Source of the DNA: Butyrivibrio sp. LC3010
GTDB lineage: Bacteria > Bacillota > Clostridia > Lachnospirales > Lachnospiraceae
DNA length: 64,000 nt
NCBI RefSeq assembly: GCF_000424385.1
Contig: NZ_KE384179.1
Span: 1-64,000 of the forward strand
Direction of reading: 5' to 3'
Shown: positions 1 to 7,328 of the stretch, piece after piece
Layout of the letters: each line of letters begins with the position of its first letter
How positions within the stretch are numbered: position 1 is the first letter of the stretch
Made by a program: the position numbers and the translations under genes
Notes under the pieces: model-generated
Seen by the model: the letters and a program-made list of their open reading frames with translations, nothing else
Database searches by the model: none
Told to the model about the DNA's origin: nothing

Positions 1-119
1 CCTTGATGGCACAAAAAATAACTGCTACACTGCTGCAAACGACGGAGAAAATCTGATTGTTCTTGAGTTCTTCGCCGTCGGTGATTAACCGTCAGCAGTT
101 ATTTTTTGTGCTGTCAAGG
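1..119. repeat. Long inverted repeat, 26-bp arms, around a gene end
   Basis: Bases 1-26 are complementary to 94-119. There are 24 Watson-Crick pairs and the other two positions form G-U wobbles in RNA read from the plus strand, so a transcript could form a continuous 26-bp helix. Inside the loop, 40-49 pairs with 71-80 with one mismatch. The right arm contains a run of six T. The structure may be a transcription-end hairpin or the remains of a palindromic element. The left arm may begin before the window. Confidence 0.6.
2..88 (+). CDS. C-terminal end of an unidentified protein (partial at window edge)
   Basis: An open frame enters from the left edge and stops at 86-88 (TAA). The visible 28 residues end in ENLIVLEFFAVGD, a composition typical of a folded domain end, not of random reading. 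I do not recognise the family and no function can be assigned from so little. The stop codon lies inside the loop of a long inverted repeat (1-26 paired with 94-119), so the last codons and the 3' UTR are in one RNA hairpin. The fragment could be chance coding through a repeat, which is why confidence is low. Confidence 0.4.
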   Translation, partial: LDGTKNNCYTAANDGENLIVLEFFAVGD

Positions 120-252
120 GTGGCGTCCGGCTACCTCAATCTAAATATCTGCATTTTTCAAGGTTCATCTGAGCCTATTTTTTTGACCCAGTTTTTTCAT
201 AGATTATTTGACACTATCTTTTCATCAGCCCAAAATCAAACTTCAGTGCCAT

Positions 253-1002
253 TTAATGTACGATATTGGCCGCATCACCACGAAGCGGTCTCTCATCACA
301 CTTATTTAGTCCAAGATATGCATTATAGATACTCTTATCCTGGGTCATAATTCTCAATGATCCGGTTGCATGAACATTCTCATCAGGTAAAGTGAAAAAG
401 TTATAGATATCAAGAGAGCCTCCGCCCTCAATATTTGCATTTATTATTCCGCTTAAATTCCAAAAGCCATCTATAACAAAGGCATTTTCATCAACAGGAT
501 TCGTATCACCGGGGTTATCAGGTATGGCCTCTGTGATTTTCATGGAAATCTTCAGATTGTCATCTCCATCATTCTCAATGTAGAGTTTTCCAATTTCCTT
601 CCCCAAGAAAAGCGGTGATGGTGCAAATACTGTCTGATCCGGATGATGATAGATAACCATGTCCCAGGTACCTTCAAGCTTACTCTTATCTGTCACAGTC
701 TGTGAAAGAGGATGTATATCGTAATAATAGATTTTCTCAAAATCATCGTAGATCAGGTTATCCAAAAACCAATCAAAATCAGAGAGTTCCACCTCTGTCT
801 CCCTGGAAATGTTTCCCGGATCACCAGGCATTGTAGCCGTGAAATTCCCATTACCTTCTGCATTTTCCTGATTTGAAAATGTGTTACTTCCCCTATCTTC
901 TGAAGGACCGGCGATGCTTCGCATACCAAATGCTGAAGTATTCATGACAATTACCGCCATAGATAGCATTACAGCTGCCAAAATATGATTCTTATTATGC
1001 AT
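253..1002 (-). CDS. Secreted protein of unknown function
   Basis: A 249-residue protein starting with ATG after a good AAAGGAGG site. Residues 1-25 form a signal peptide (charged HNKNH start, hydrophobic LAAVMLSMAVIVMN core, then AFG). The mature part begins with a low-complexity, Asn/Gly-rich linker to about residue 65. A folded domain follows with WDMVIYHHPDQ and alternating beta-like segments, ending in a Gly-rich stretch (IEGGGSLDIYNFF) and an Arg/Asp tail. No catalytic motif or cell-wall anchor is visible. I do not recognise the family. The acidic beta-rich character would suit an extracellular binding or envelope protein, but that is a guess. It stands alone, with the small 34-codon frame upstream on the same strand. 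Confidence 0.7.
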   Translation of the reverse strand: MHNKNHILAAVMLSMAVIVMNTSAFGMRSIAGPSEDRGSNTFSNQENAEGNGNFTATMPGDPGNISRETEVELSDFDWFLDNLIYDDFEKIYYYDIHPLSQTVTDKSKLEGTWDMVIYHHPDQTVFAPSPLFLGKEIGKLYIENDGDDNLKISMKITEAIPDNPGDTNPVDENAFVIDGFWNLSGIINANIEGGGSLDIYNFFTLPDENVHATGSLRIMTQDKSIYNAYLGLNKCDERPLRGDAANIVH

Positions 1003-1098
1003 ACCGGCCTCCTTTCATTTGTGGACAATACTTCCATTTTCTCATGCTAATTTAATTTTCTCATATAAATATAAAAACCATGTAAAGAAAGCATTATT

Positions 1099-1203
1099 TT
1101 ACTGATAAATGCGGTTAAATGTCGCGTAATTATCAAGAATGATCTCAACGCGTTTCTCTACTGTAGCTCTGCTGTATCGCTCTACTATATTTCTTCTAGC
1201 CAT
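1099..1203 (-). CDS. 34-residue small ORF, function unknown
   Basis: A short frame begins MARRNIVERYSR and ends NRIYQ with TAA at 1099-1101. It is preceded by a near-ideal ribosome-binding site (AAAGGAGTGAG, then ATG), which is the main reason to list it. The basic N-terminus and helical middle (VEKRVEIILDN) could be a DNA-binding peptide or the first helices of a truncated mobile-element gene. I do not recognise it. The surrounding 1.0-1.4 kb has no other coding sequence. It may be a real small protein or the 5' stub of a gene lost to deletion. Confidence 0.4.
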   Translation of the reverse strand: MARRNIVERYSRATVEKRVEIILDNYATFNRIYQ

Positions 1204-1333
1204 CGTCTCACTCCTTTGAAATGGTCTCATACACTTGGAAATATCGATATTCTTAAGACTCTTTAATCATAAGGCAACTGCCGTACAAAAAGCGGTCTCA
1301 ATACGTTACGCGCTGTTCTCAATTTGTTACATA

Positions 1334-1362
1334 GAAAAAGGAGCAGCAATTATGCTACTCCT
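1334..1362 (-). terminator. Intrinsic terminator of the TOPRIM/ATPase pair
   Basis: On the minus strand a 10-bp stem (1353-1362 with 1339-1348, one G-U pair, 4-nt loop) is followed by five T (1335-1339 region). It lies about 40 nt after the TOPRIM gene stop, with the palindrome 1371-1397 in between. Confidence 0.75.
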
Positions 1363-1370
1363 ATCTGTCT

Positions 1371-1397
1371 AATTGGTCAGACACTGTCTGACCAATT
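1371..1397. repeat. Perfect 13-bp palindrome with one-base centre
   Basis: Thirteen bases (1371-1383) are exactly complementary to 1385-1397 around a single central C at 1384. It sits directly behind the stop of the TOPRIM gene and before its terminator. It could be a second transcription-end hairpin, a protein-binding operator, or the edge of the module as a transferred unit. Confidence 0.8.
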
Positions 1398-1401
1398 CAA
1401 A

Positions 1402-2088
1402 TCATTCTTTATTTGATTCTGAGTCTTCCATTATATTTTGTGGTTTTGTTAATGTTGTGGATAACTTTTCTAATTCCAGCGGACTGCAATCTACTATTCT
1501 TTGAAAATCTAACGTTTCAATCATGGACTCAGCCTTATCACCTTCATGATATGTATTGCCACAAGATCTGTATAACGCCTTAATCTTGGCCTTTCCTTTG
1601 CGACCAGATAGTTTTTCTGGTATATCAATTCCCAAGTATGCGCATACTCCCTGCAAATCAAAAAGGATTATATCTTCAATGTCTGCACTGGCAGCAAGAT
1701 CAATTATCTCCTCTGCTTTTGCCTTTACCAAGTCCTTGCGTAATAGTCTCCAATCATCCTGATAAAACTTGGTAATATCATATTCGGAACTATCAGTGTC
1801 ATAGCACAGAAAAACCTTCCATGGCATCTTATATTTCTTAGCGCATTTACTTGCAAACCACTTTCCGGAATGCGATACCTGTGTAACCGTACCAACAATA
1901 TTAAATTTTATCAATATAGTCTCTGCGCCATTGTCCCATTCAAAATAAATGTCGCCATTGTCAAGATTGTCGCCCTTCACAAACGAGCAGTTATTCTGTT
2001 CTGCAAGCCATTTCAAGAAAGTTCTATAAAATACTTTCTCTGTCGCTCCCTCTAAGACAAAGGCTATGCCCCTTGTATACTCTCCCAA
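1402..2088 (-). CDS. TOPRIM-fold nuclease-like partner of the adjacent AAA ATPase (RloB/AriB/AbiL-type)
   Basis: A 228-residue protein with a TOPRIM-type metal site: Glu13 in VLEGATEKVFY near the N-terminus and Asp97/Asp99 in CYDTDSSEYD at the end of a hydrophobic strand. An ADIEDIILFDLQGVCAYLG segment (residues 135-153) resembles the IEDWFLLD-like motif of RloB/AbiL-type proteins. The start is TTG, chosen because a GGAGG lies 10 nt upstream, inside the last codons of the ATPase gene; the two genes are 2 nt apart and so translationally coupled. In OLD, Gabija, PARIS and AbiL systems a TOPRIM domain works with an ABC-type ATPase to cleave nucleic acid or tRNA on phage sensing. Which of these this is cannot be told without a search. 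Confidence 0.75.
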   Translation of the reverse strand: MGEYTRGIAFVLEGATEKVFYRTFLKWLAEQNNCSFVKGDNLDNGDIYFEWDNGAETILIKFNIVGTVTQVSHSGKWFASKCAKKYKMPWKVFLCYDTDSSEYDITKFYQDDWRLLRKDLVKAKAEEIIDLAASADIEDIILFDLQGVCAYLGIDIPEKLSGRKGKAKIKALYRSCGNTYHEGDKAESMIETLDFQRIVDCSPLELEKLSTTLTKPQNIMEDSESNKE

Positions 2089-2090
2089 AC

Positions 2091-3419
2091 TCAGTTCACC
2101 TCCAAATAGCTCTCTAATATTTCAAATGAATCTGAGTCACCGGATAGTAGTTCAAATAGGTATTCACCTACTGAAAGGCCAAGATCACGGGCATTAGATA
2201 CAATATTTTTGACCTTATTTTTTTGAATCCTTCTAAATTCCGCAACTCCGTTGGCATTAGGAATACCGACATAGATTTTCTCAGGTTTAAGGTACTGTAC
2301 AAGGTATGGCGAATGGCTAGAAACAATAAGTGGAGCATCTCCTAAAGCTTCATTAATTATTTCAAGCAAATTCTTAATCATTCGAGGATGAATACTAGTC
2401 TCAATTTCCTCAACTCCAACTATCCCTGCCTTGACAAGGTTTGCAACAAAAGCATTAGTTAGTAGCCAAATTGCTCTCTTTGTACCTGTTGACATGTTCG
2501 CCATACTAACAGGCTGATTCATAAACTCACTCTTCACGAATAATCTATATACATGCTCGCGTATTTTAAACGGTATCTCTTTTTCTATTTCTTCAGGTGT
2601 TAGTTCTTTGTCTCCTACCTTAACAGCAATCTGTTTTTCCATGTTCTGATCCATCAAGGTGAATTCGTTTAAACTTATGGATGCAAAGTCAGGGAATAGC
2701 GTATATACCGCTTCCTCGAACAATTCATAAAGCTCAGGATTCTTCTTTTTTAGAACAAATAATGCCTTTGGAACATCTGCATCATCAAATCTTATTGAAT
2801 CCTCCTCATCCTCAATATATTCAAGAGGAGATGGTTGATATCTATCGCCTAAATCCAATGACGAACAAACTCTAAATGTAATGTCATGAATATCCTTGAC
2901 TACGCCCGAAATATCAATGTCATCTAAAAGAGCTAATACATCAATTGCTAGCTGCAGATCATCAAGTTCAATCTTCCTGTATGCTACTGTATCCTTGCCT
3001 TTTCGATATTTCCCTTCGTTACGTTTTAAGAAAGAATTATATCTGACACTGGTATTTTCTCTTGCTTCAATCCATTCATTAGTAATCACTTCACCGGAAT
3101 CATCATCTCGGTGCCACTTAAATGAAAAACCATATCTAACGAACTTATACTCCGCTAGCTCTTCATCGCAGAATTCAACCTCAAAATAATATTCATCATC
3201 CTGCATAATGGTACATAAAGGAATTCCTTTTATCCATGACATCATGTTCTTTCTACCCTTACGTGACTCATGAATAAAATCAAAACCAAAATCTATGGCC
3301 TCCATAAGATTAGATTTGCCATAATTATTTGTCGAAATAAGCGCACATATGCTATCTAGTTCAAGCCGCGTCTTTTTTATATTCTTAAAACCTGCTACAG
3401 TGATACTATTAATCTTCAC
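2091..3419 (-). CDS. AAA15/OLD-like ABC-type ATPase of a two-gene defence module
   Basis: A 442-residue SMC/ABC-like ATPase. The N-terminus reads MKINSITVAGFKNI, typical of AAA15/OLD proteins. The P-loop at 29-37 (STNNYGKSN) lacks the usual first glycine but keeps GKS. A signature-like MSTGTKRAIWLL, a Walker B/D-loop VGVEEIETSIHP and a switch His in IVSSHSPYLV follow in order, so all elements of an ABC ATPase head are present. Residues ~90-280 form the variable insert between the half-heads. The start is GTG seven nt after GGAGG. Directly downstream and coupled is the TOPRIM protein. The pairing and the accessory surroundings suggest an abortive-infection system. A DNA-repair role for the pair is the main alternative. 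Confidence 0.8.
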   Translation of the reverse strand: MKINSITVAGFKNIKKTRLELDSICALISTNNYGKSNLMEAIDFGFDFIHESRKGRKNMMSWIKGIPLCTIMQDDEYYFEVEFCDEELAEYKFVRYGFSFKWHRDDDSGEVITNEWIEARENTSVRYNSFLKRNEGKYRKGKDTVAYRKIELDDLQLAIDVLALLDDIDISGVVKDIHDITFRVCSSLDLGDRYQPSPLEYIEDEEDSIRFDDADVPKALFVLKKKNPELYELFEEAVYTLFPDFASISLNEFTLMDQNMEKQIAVKVGDKELTPEEIEKEIPFKIREHVYRLFVKSEFMNQPVSMANMSTGTKRAIWLLTNAFVANLVKAGIVGVEEIETSIHPRMIKNLLEIINEALGDAPLIVSSHSPYLVQYLKPEKIYVGIPNANGVAEFRRIQKNKVKNIVSNARDLGLSVGEYLFELLSGDSDSFEILESYLEVN

Positions 3420-3745
3420 CTTTTTTCCTCCATATTTCCTGATATTACAATACCAAATTTTATAAATGAATTCAATCTATACATGTACTTCATTTTATTT
3501 TTATATATCATGTAGAGTTTTTAGTTCTATGAATTATAGCTTTAAATAAAATTCATTATTTATTATATATCAATACTCAATTCTGTCCTTAAATTCATTT
3601 TTCAAATACCTACTGCTGTATTATTTTTTATTGTTATAAATATATCAATGTTTAATTCATTTATATTTTAGTCGATATATTCTCCTAAATAAAAATGAAT
3701 TAAACTTTTCGGCCCCAAAAAGTTTAATTCATTTTCAAATCCTCA
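3420..3745. promoter_or_regulatory. Very AT-rich upstream region with repeated TGAATT/AATTCA motifs and a strong hairpin
   Basis: The 326 bp before the ATPase gene are much more AT-rich than their neighbours. TGAATT or its complement AATTCA recurs about eight times, often extended as TTTAATTCATT. Two copies form an 18-bp inverted repeat (3692-3709 with 3718-3735) around an 8-nt GC-rich loop. This is the only place the defence module could have its promoter. The repeats could bind a repressor or nucleoid protein such as an H-NS-like silencer. I could not pick out one convincing -35/-10 pair. Confidence 0.55.
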
Positions 3746-3895
3746 TTATTTAATTGACACAAATACCGCCCCAATAAGTATAAGTATGACACCTGCTATT
3801 TTTCTTTTAGTAATCTTCTCGTTAAGAATCAAATACGAAAGAAACATTGTCCACATATAGGTCAAAAAGATGCGATAGCCAGTAATCTCTTCAAG
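3746..3895 (-). pseudogene. C-terminal remnant of an EamA/DMT-family transporter
   Basis: The minus strand encodes a 49-codon frame ending at TAA (3746-3748). Its sequence includes FLTYMWTMFLSYLILNEK, then KITKRKIAGVILILIGAVF. This is the characteristic last two membrane helices of drug/metabolite transporters, where a loop with E-K/R-I-T precedes the final glycine-rich helix. It has no start codon, no ribosome-binding site and an in-frame stop just upstream (3896-3898), so at least 80% of the gene is missing. It lies between the defence module's upstream region and the MoxR gene, and probably marks a deletion or insertion boundary. Confidence 0.75.
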
Positions 3896-3908
3896 TTAAC
3901 ACCTCTTA

Positions 3909-5492
3909 TCATACTTCCAATATCTGCTCAACTATTTCCCTTCTTCTATCCCTTAATAGCAGTAGCTGGTTATATTTGTAATATTCTTCCGAGCCTTCAT
4001 TCTGAATGAAATTAAGGCTGTAATGTCCTGCATCAAGTCTTGTAAGGAAAAGAACCATCTCCTGCTCTTCTCCATAGATTTTCTGAAGGAAAGTAAAGCA
4101 GTTGGACAGGTGCTTACCTGTTGTATGTGCATTTCCTCTGCGGTCTTTTTCCCGGCCTTGGAACCAAACCTTAATCTGCTTCTTGGCATCTTCATCCTGT
4201 ATTCCATTAATCTGGGCTTCGAGCTCTTCGAGGGCTGAGATTGTCTTCTTTAATACTATTTCAGAAGACTTGTTCATAAGGTGTTCACCTGCCTTGTGGT
4301 CATACTCCTCCATAAGCTCTGATACTCTCTTTGAAAGTCTCTCATATACACAACTTACTGCATCTTTATTTTCTTCTGCCACAGAACTATTATTCCCTAT
4401 TGAATCACTACTATTCTCTCTAATTCCTGCTGCCTTACCATCTCCGCTCTGAGGCGCATTTCCCTTAACAATAGCAAGAATCTCCTTTTGTACCTGCTTC
4501 TGAACATTCAGTTCTCTGTCGTAAGAAGAAAACTCCTGATTAAGTCTGTCAATCAGCAGATTTATGATACTGAGCTTTTCATCAAAGGGCGCTTTTCTTA
4601 GCTTATCGCGCTCTGCGGGTATGCTTCCCTTAAGGATTTCTCCTATGTTATAGAGGTCCTCATACTTGTGGTAGAGGGCGTAATACATAGCAAAATCTCT
4701 TGCAATTTCAGGCTCCTGCAGATACTGGATAGTAACCTTTTCATCCACTTCGATTCCAAGCTTTTCATAAGCTCTGATAAGCTGTGATAAATCCTCCCAG
4801 CCTCTTGCGGTGACAAAACGTTTTCCCTGGATGTCATTTTTAATGCTGTAAAAGTTGTCCTTGTGAATATCAAGGTATGCAAGGATTGAACCATGCACTC
4901 CGTTCACATCGGCATATTCCTTGAAGGCTTCAAGATCCTCTTCGATGTCAATTCTCTTTACACGGTCAAGGGTTACAATATCAAAATCCCTTACAGCCTT
5001 GTTGTACTGGGGCGGATTTCCTGCGGTTACGATAATAAAGCCCTCGGGAACCTGATGCGCACCAAAGGTCTTATACTGTAAAAACTGAAGCATGGTGGGA
5101 ACCAGTGTCTCGGACACGCAGTTGATCTCATCAAGGAAAAGTATGCCTTCCTTAACTCCCGTCTGATTTATCCTGTCATATACAGAGGCAATGATCTCAC
5201 TCATGGTGTACTCGGTTACAGAAGTTTCCTTTCCGCCGTATTCCTTTTTTGAAATAAATGGGAGTCCAATCGCACTTTGTCTTGTGTGGTGAGTTATTGT
5301 GTATGAAACCAGATTTACAGACAGTTCCTCTGCAACCTGCTCCATGATAGCGGTTTTTCCTATACCCGGAGGTCCTATTAGAAGTATCGGGCGCTGTTTC
5401 TGAACAGGAATCAAATAGTTTCCCATCTCATCCTTTTTCCGATACGCTTTGATCGTATTGATAATTTCCTGTTTTGCTTCTTTGATATTCAT
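3909..5492 (-). CDS. MoxR-type AAA+ ATPase (partner of the DUF2201/VWA-like protein)
   Basis: A 527-residue AAA+ protein of the MoxR/RavA kind. Walker A is GPPGIGKT at 40-47, Walker B GILFLDEINCV near 111-121, sensor-1 VTAGNPPQYN near 155, and the lid follows to about residue 300. The C-terminal ~200 residues are charged and helical, with a Ser/Asn-rich linker (GIRENSSDSIGNNSS). MoxR ATPases act as chaperones with a VWA protein, and that partner is encoded next door upstream. The start is ATG after AAAGGAG. A 297-bp spacer carrying a tandem repeat separates it from the upstream gene, so expression may be uncoupled from the rest of the operon. Substrate unknown. Confidence 0.88.
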   Translation of the reverse strand: MNIKEAKQEIINTIKAYRKKDEMGNYLIPVQKQRPILLIGPPGIGKTAIMEQVAEELSVNLVSYTITHHTRQSAIGLPFISKKEYGGKETSVTEYTMSEIIASVYDRINQTGVKEGILFLDEINCVSETLVPTMLQFLQYKTFGAHQVPEGFIIVTAGNPPQYNKAVRDFDIVTLDRVKRIDIEEDLEAFKEYADVNGVHGSILAYLDIHKDNFYSIKNDIQGKRFVTARGWEDLSQLIRAYEKLGIEVDEKVTIQYLQEPEIARDFAMYYALYHKYEDLYNIGEILKGSIPAERDKLRKAPFDEKLSIINLLIDRLNQEFSSYDRELNVQKQVQKEILAIVKGNAPQSGDGKAAGIRENSSDSIGNNSSVAEENKDAVSCVYERLSKRVSELMEEYDHKAGEHLMNKSSEIVLKKTISALEELEAQINGIQDEDAKKQIKVWFQGREKDRRGNAHTTGKHLSNCFTFLQKIYGEEQEMVLFLTRLDAGHYSLNFIQNEGSEEYYKYNQLLLLRDRRREIVEQILEV

Positions 5493-5548
5493 TTATGCTC
5501 CTTTATATTGAGATTCTTGAACGCCTTTTCCTTATCGCTTTTAAGAAG

Positions 5549-5802
5549 TCATGACTTTTTGTGGGCAAAAGCGGAAATCGCCCACAAAAATCCTGCCTTC
5601 GGCAGGACACGCCCCTCGCTTCGCGAGGACCTGGTCCAATACGATTCCCGTTTTTCTGAGGAAAAACAGGAATCTATGACTTCTTGAACGCAAAAAGGTA
5701 AAAGCGTTCAAGAATCCTGCGTTCCGCAGGACACGCCCCTCGCTTTGCGAGGGCCTGGTCCAGTACGATTATTGAATTTCTGAGGAAATTCAATAATCTA
5801 TG
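5549..5802. repeat. Tandem pair of a ~127-bp structured element with compensatory changes
   Basis: Two units (about 5549-5675 and 5676-5802) share a 56-bp core (5591-5646 and 5715-5770; 51 of 56 identical) holding two GC-rich hairpins. In one of them a C-G pair in unit 1 is G-C in unit 2. Flanking each core are two more palindromes whose sequences differ completely between units while pairing is kept. On one side are 11-bp arms (5556-5566 with 5580-5590; 5681-5691 with 5704-5714). On the other are 12-14-bp arms around a TGAG apex. The right end overlaps the last three codons and stop of the VWA-like gene. I do not recognise the element. Confidence 0.85.
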
Positions 5803-7325
5803 TATAACTGGATTGCCCAGTTTGGCATCTTGTCTGCACCGTTTTGTTTATCCATAGGAAAAACAAAGGCTGTATCATAATCTGTGGGATTCTCAGGATA
5901 ATCACCGAATCCGTCCGTGAAATACATAAGTCCCCTCAGATGCTTTAACTGTCCCTTTCTTCTAAGGTCATCAACATACGAAAAGACAGGTCTGAAATCA
6001 GTACCATAACCACCTGCCACTTCAAAATTTCGGGCGTATTCTTCCATCTCTTCGGGGTGATTTATTTCAATATCCTTCTGCACCTTGTTATCACATTCAA
6101 TGATGTGAACATGGATCTGCCTGAAAAAGTTACCACTCATCCTGAGTATCCCCGCTGTCTCATTCAGGAAACTCTGAACCAGCTCCTCTGAGCATGAAGC
6201 AGAGGTGTCAATTGCTATGACAAGCTCATCTATCTTGTGGGTCTCGCTGTACTCATTTTCCTCAATTAGCGGCATATTACCATAGATTTCCATTCCATAA
6301 TTATAAAGTCCGTAGTCAAAGGAATCGGGGTCTATTCGTATCTCTTCCCTGACAACAGCTATCTGATTCAAAAACTCCGTGTAATAAACCTTGTCTGCGG
6401 TTTCAGCTTTCAGATAAAACTTAAGGCTTCCGCTCTCCTTGCTCTTCTCATCACCAAGACTTGCAATGTCACTCTTTATTCTCTTGGCGGTATTTTTCCA
6501 GGCATCCTCTATTTCCTTTTTATTGGCTCTTCTAAGCCTCATCTGCATCTGCATATCGATGTCAGGCTTATCCTGCTTTTGGTTCTCGTCCTTCTTATCC
6601 TCAAGGCGCTCCCAGAAACCGTGATCGTCAAACTTAAATTCCCTCACAAGGCGGTTCCAGGTATCCTCTGTGATCAAACTCTTTTCTCCGGATTTGCCCG
6701 ATTTACTTACGCCGGTACTATCCTCTACAGTTGTCTCTGCAATATCACTCCCGGTACTATTACCTGCTGCTTCCGATGAACTTCTTTTGTATGATTCACT
6801 CTTATCCAAAAAAGAAACATTCTCACTTGAACTATTAGTATAAGAATATTCCCCCCAGCTGACATGGCTCTCAAAGTAGTGATATATCTTCTCTGCGGTC
6901 AGCACCTTCAGCTCTTCCTGAAGCTTATCATACCATCTCTCCCTGAGGTCAGAGCTCACGCGATAGATGCACTGATAATCCATGGAGTCAAGTATATGCT
7001 CAACCGCTATATCGCAGGCAAGATCCCACATCTCAGTGTCACCAAACTCAGCCGCCCTGTACAAATGTCTGAACATGCAATGCAGCAGCATATGCAGGTA
7101 AGTTCTGTTTAACTTAGAGGGATCCTCCACATAGGTTTTGAAAACATAATTAGGATTGTAAAGAACGCTCTCGCCGTCAGTCCCGACAGAGGTGGTGCTA
7201 AGATCCTTTCTGATCTCCAGTACCGAGAGGCCAGGCGCCAAAAAGCGCATGGATAAAAGCAGTTCAGTTTTCACAGAATTCCATATTTTATTTCCAAGTT
7301 TTTCCTGTTGTTCGTTTTTTGTCAT
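5790..7325 (-). CDS. DUF2201 / VWA-like putative metallopeptidase
   Basis: A 511-residue protein. The N-terminal half matches the DUF2201 pattern: a His-rich helix HMLLHCMFRH at 78-87 (His78, His82, His87) preceded by NPNYVF and followed by DLACDIAVEHILD, suggesting a possible metal site. A Ser/Thr-rich linker covers about 165-215. The C-terminal third is VWA-like, with VIAIDTSASCSEE near residue 370 (a DxSxS-type metal-ion site) and LMYFTDGFGDYP. Such proteins are encoded beside MoxR ATPases, as with RavA-ViaA, and probably receive or deliver substrate. Its start lies 3 nt after the LRR gene's stop. The last residues and the stop codon lie inside the repeat at 5549-5802. Confidence 0.85.
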   Translation of the reverse strand: MTKNEQQEKLGNKIWNSVKTELLLSMRFLAPGLSVLEIRKDLSTTSVGTDGESVLYNPNYVFKTYVEDPSKLNRTYLHMLLHCMFRHLYRAAEFGDTEMWDLACDIAVEHILDSMDYQCIYRVSSDLRERWYDKLQEELKVLTAEKIYHYFESHVSWGEYSYTNSSSENVSFLDKSESYKRSSSEAAGNSTGSDIAETTVEDSTGVSKSGKSGEKSLITEDTWNRLVREFKFDDHGFWERLEDKKDENQKQDKPDIDMQMQMRLRRANKKEIEDAWKNTAKRIKSDIASLGDEKSKESGSLKFYLKAETADKVYYTEFLNQIAVVREEIRIDPDSFDYGLYNYGMEIYGNMPLIEENEYSETHKIDELVIAIDTSASCSEELVQSFLNETAGILRMSGNFFRQIHVHIIECDNKVQKDIEINHPEEMEEYARNFEVAGGYGTDFRPVFSYVDDLRRKGQLKHLRGLMYFTDGFGDYPENPTDYDTAFVFPMDKQNGADKMPNWAIQLYIDY

Positions 7326-7328
7326 ATA

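Noticed and set aside
57-350. 97-codon plus-strand frame
   Set aside because: No ribosome-binding site, and it overlaps both the inverted repeat and the end of the well-supported secreted protein gene on the other strand.
1204-1340. Insertion-sequence remnant
   Set aside because: The region has short repeated GGTCTCA-like motifs but no terminal inverted repeats, target duplication or transposase coding sequence.
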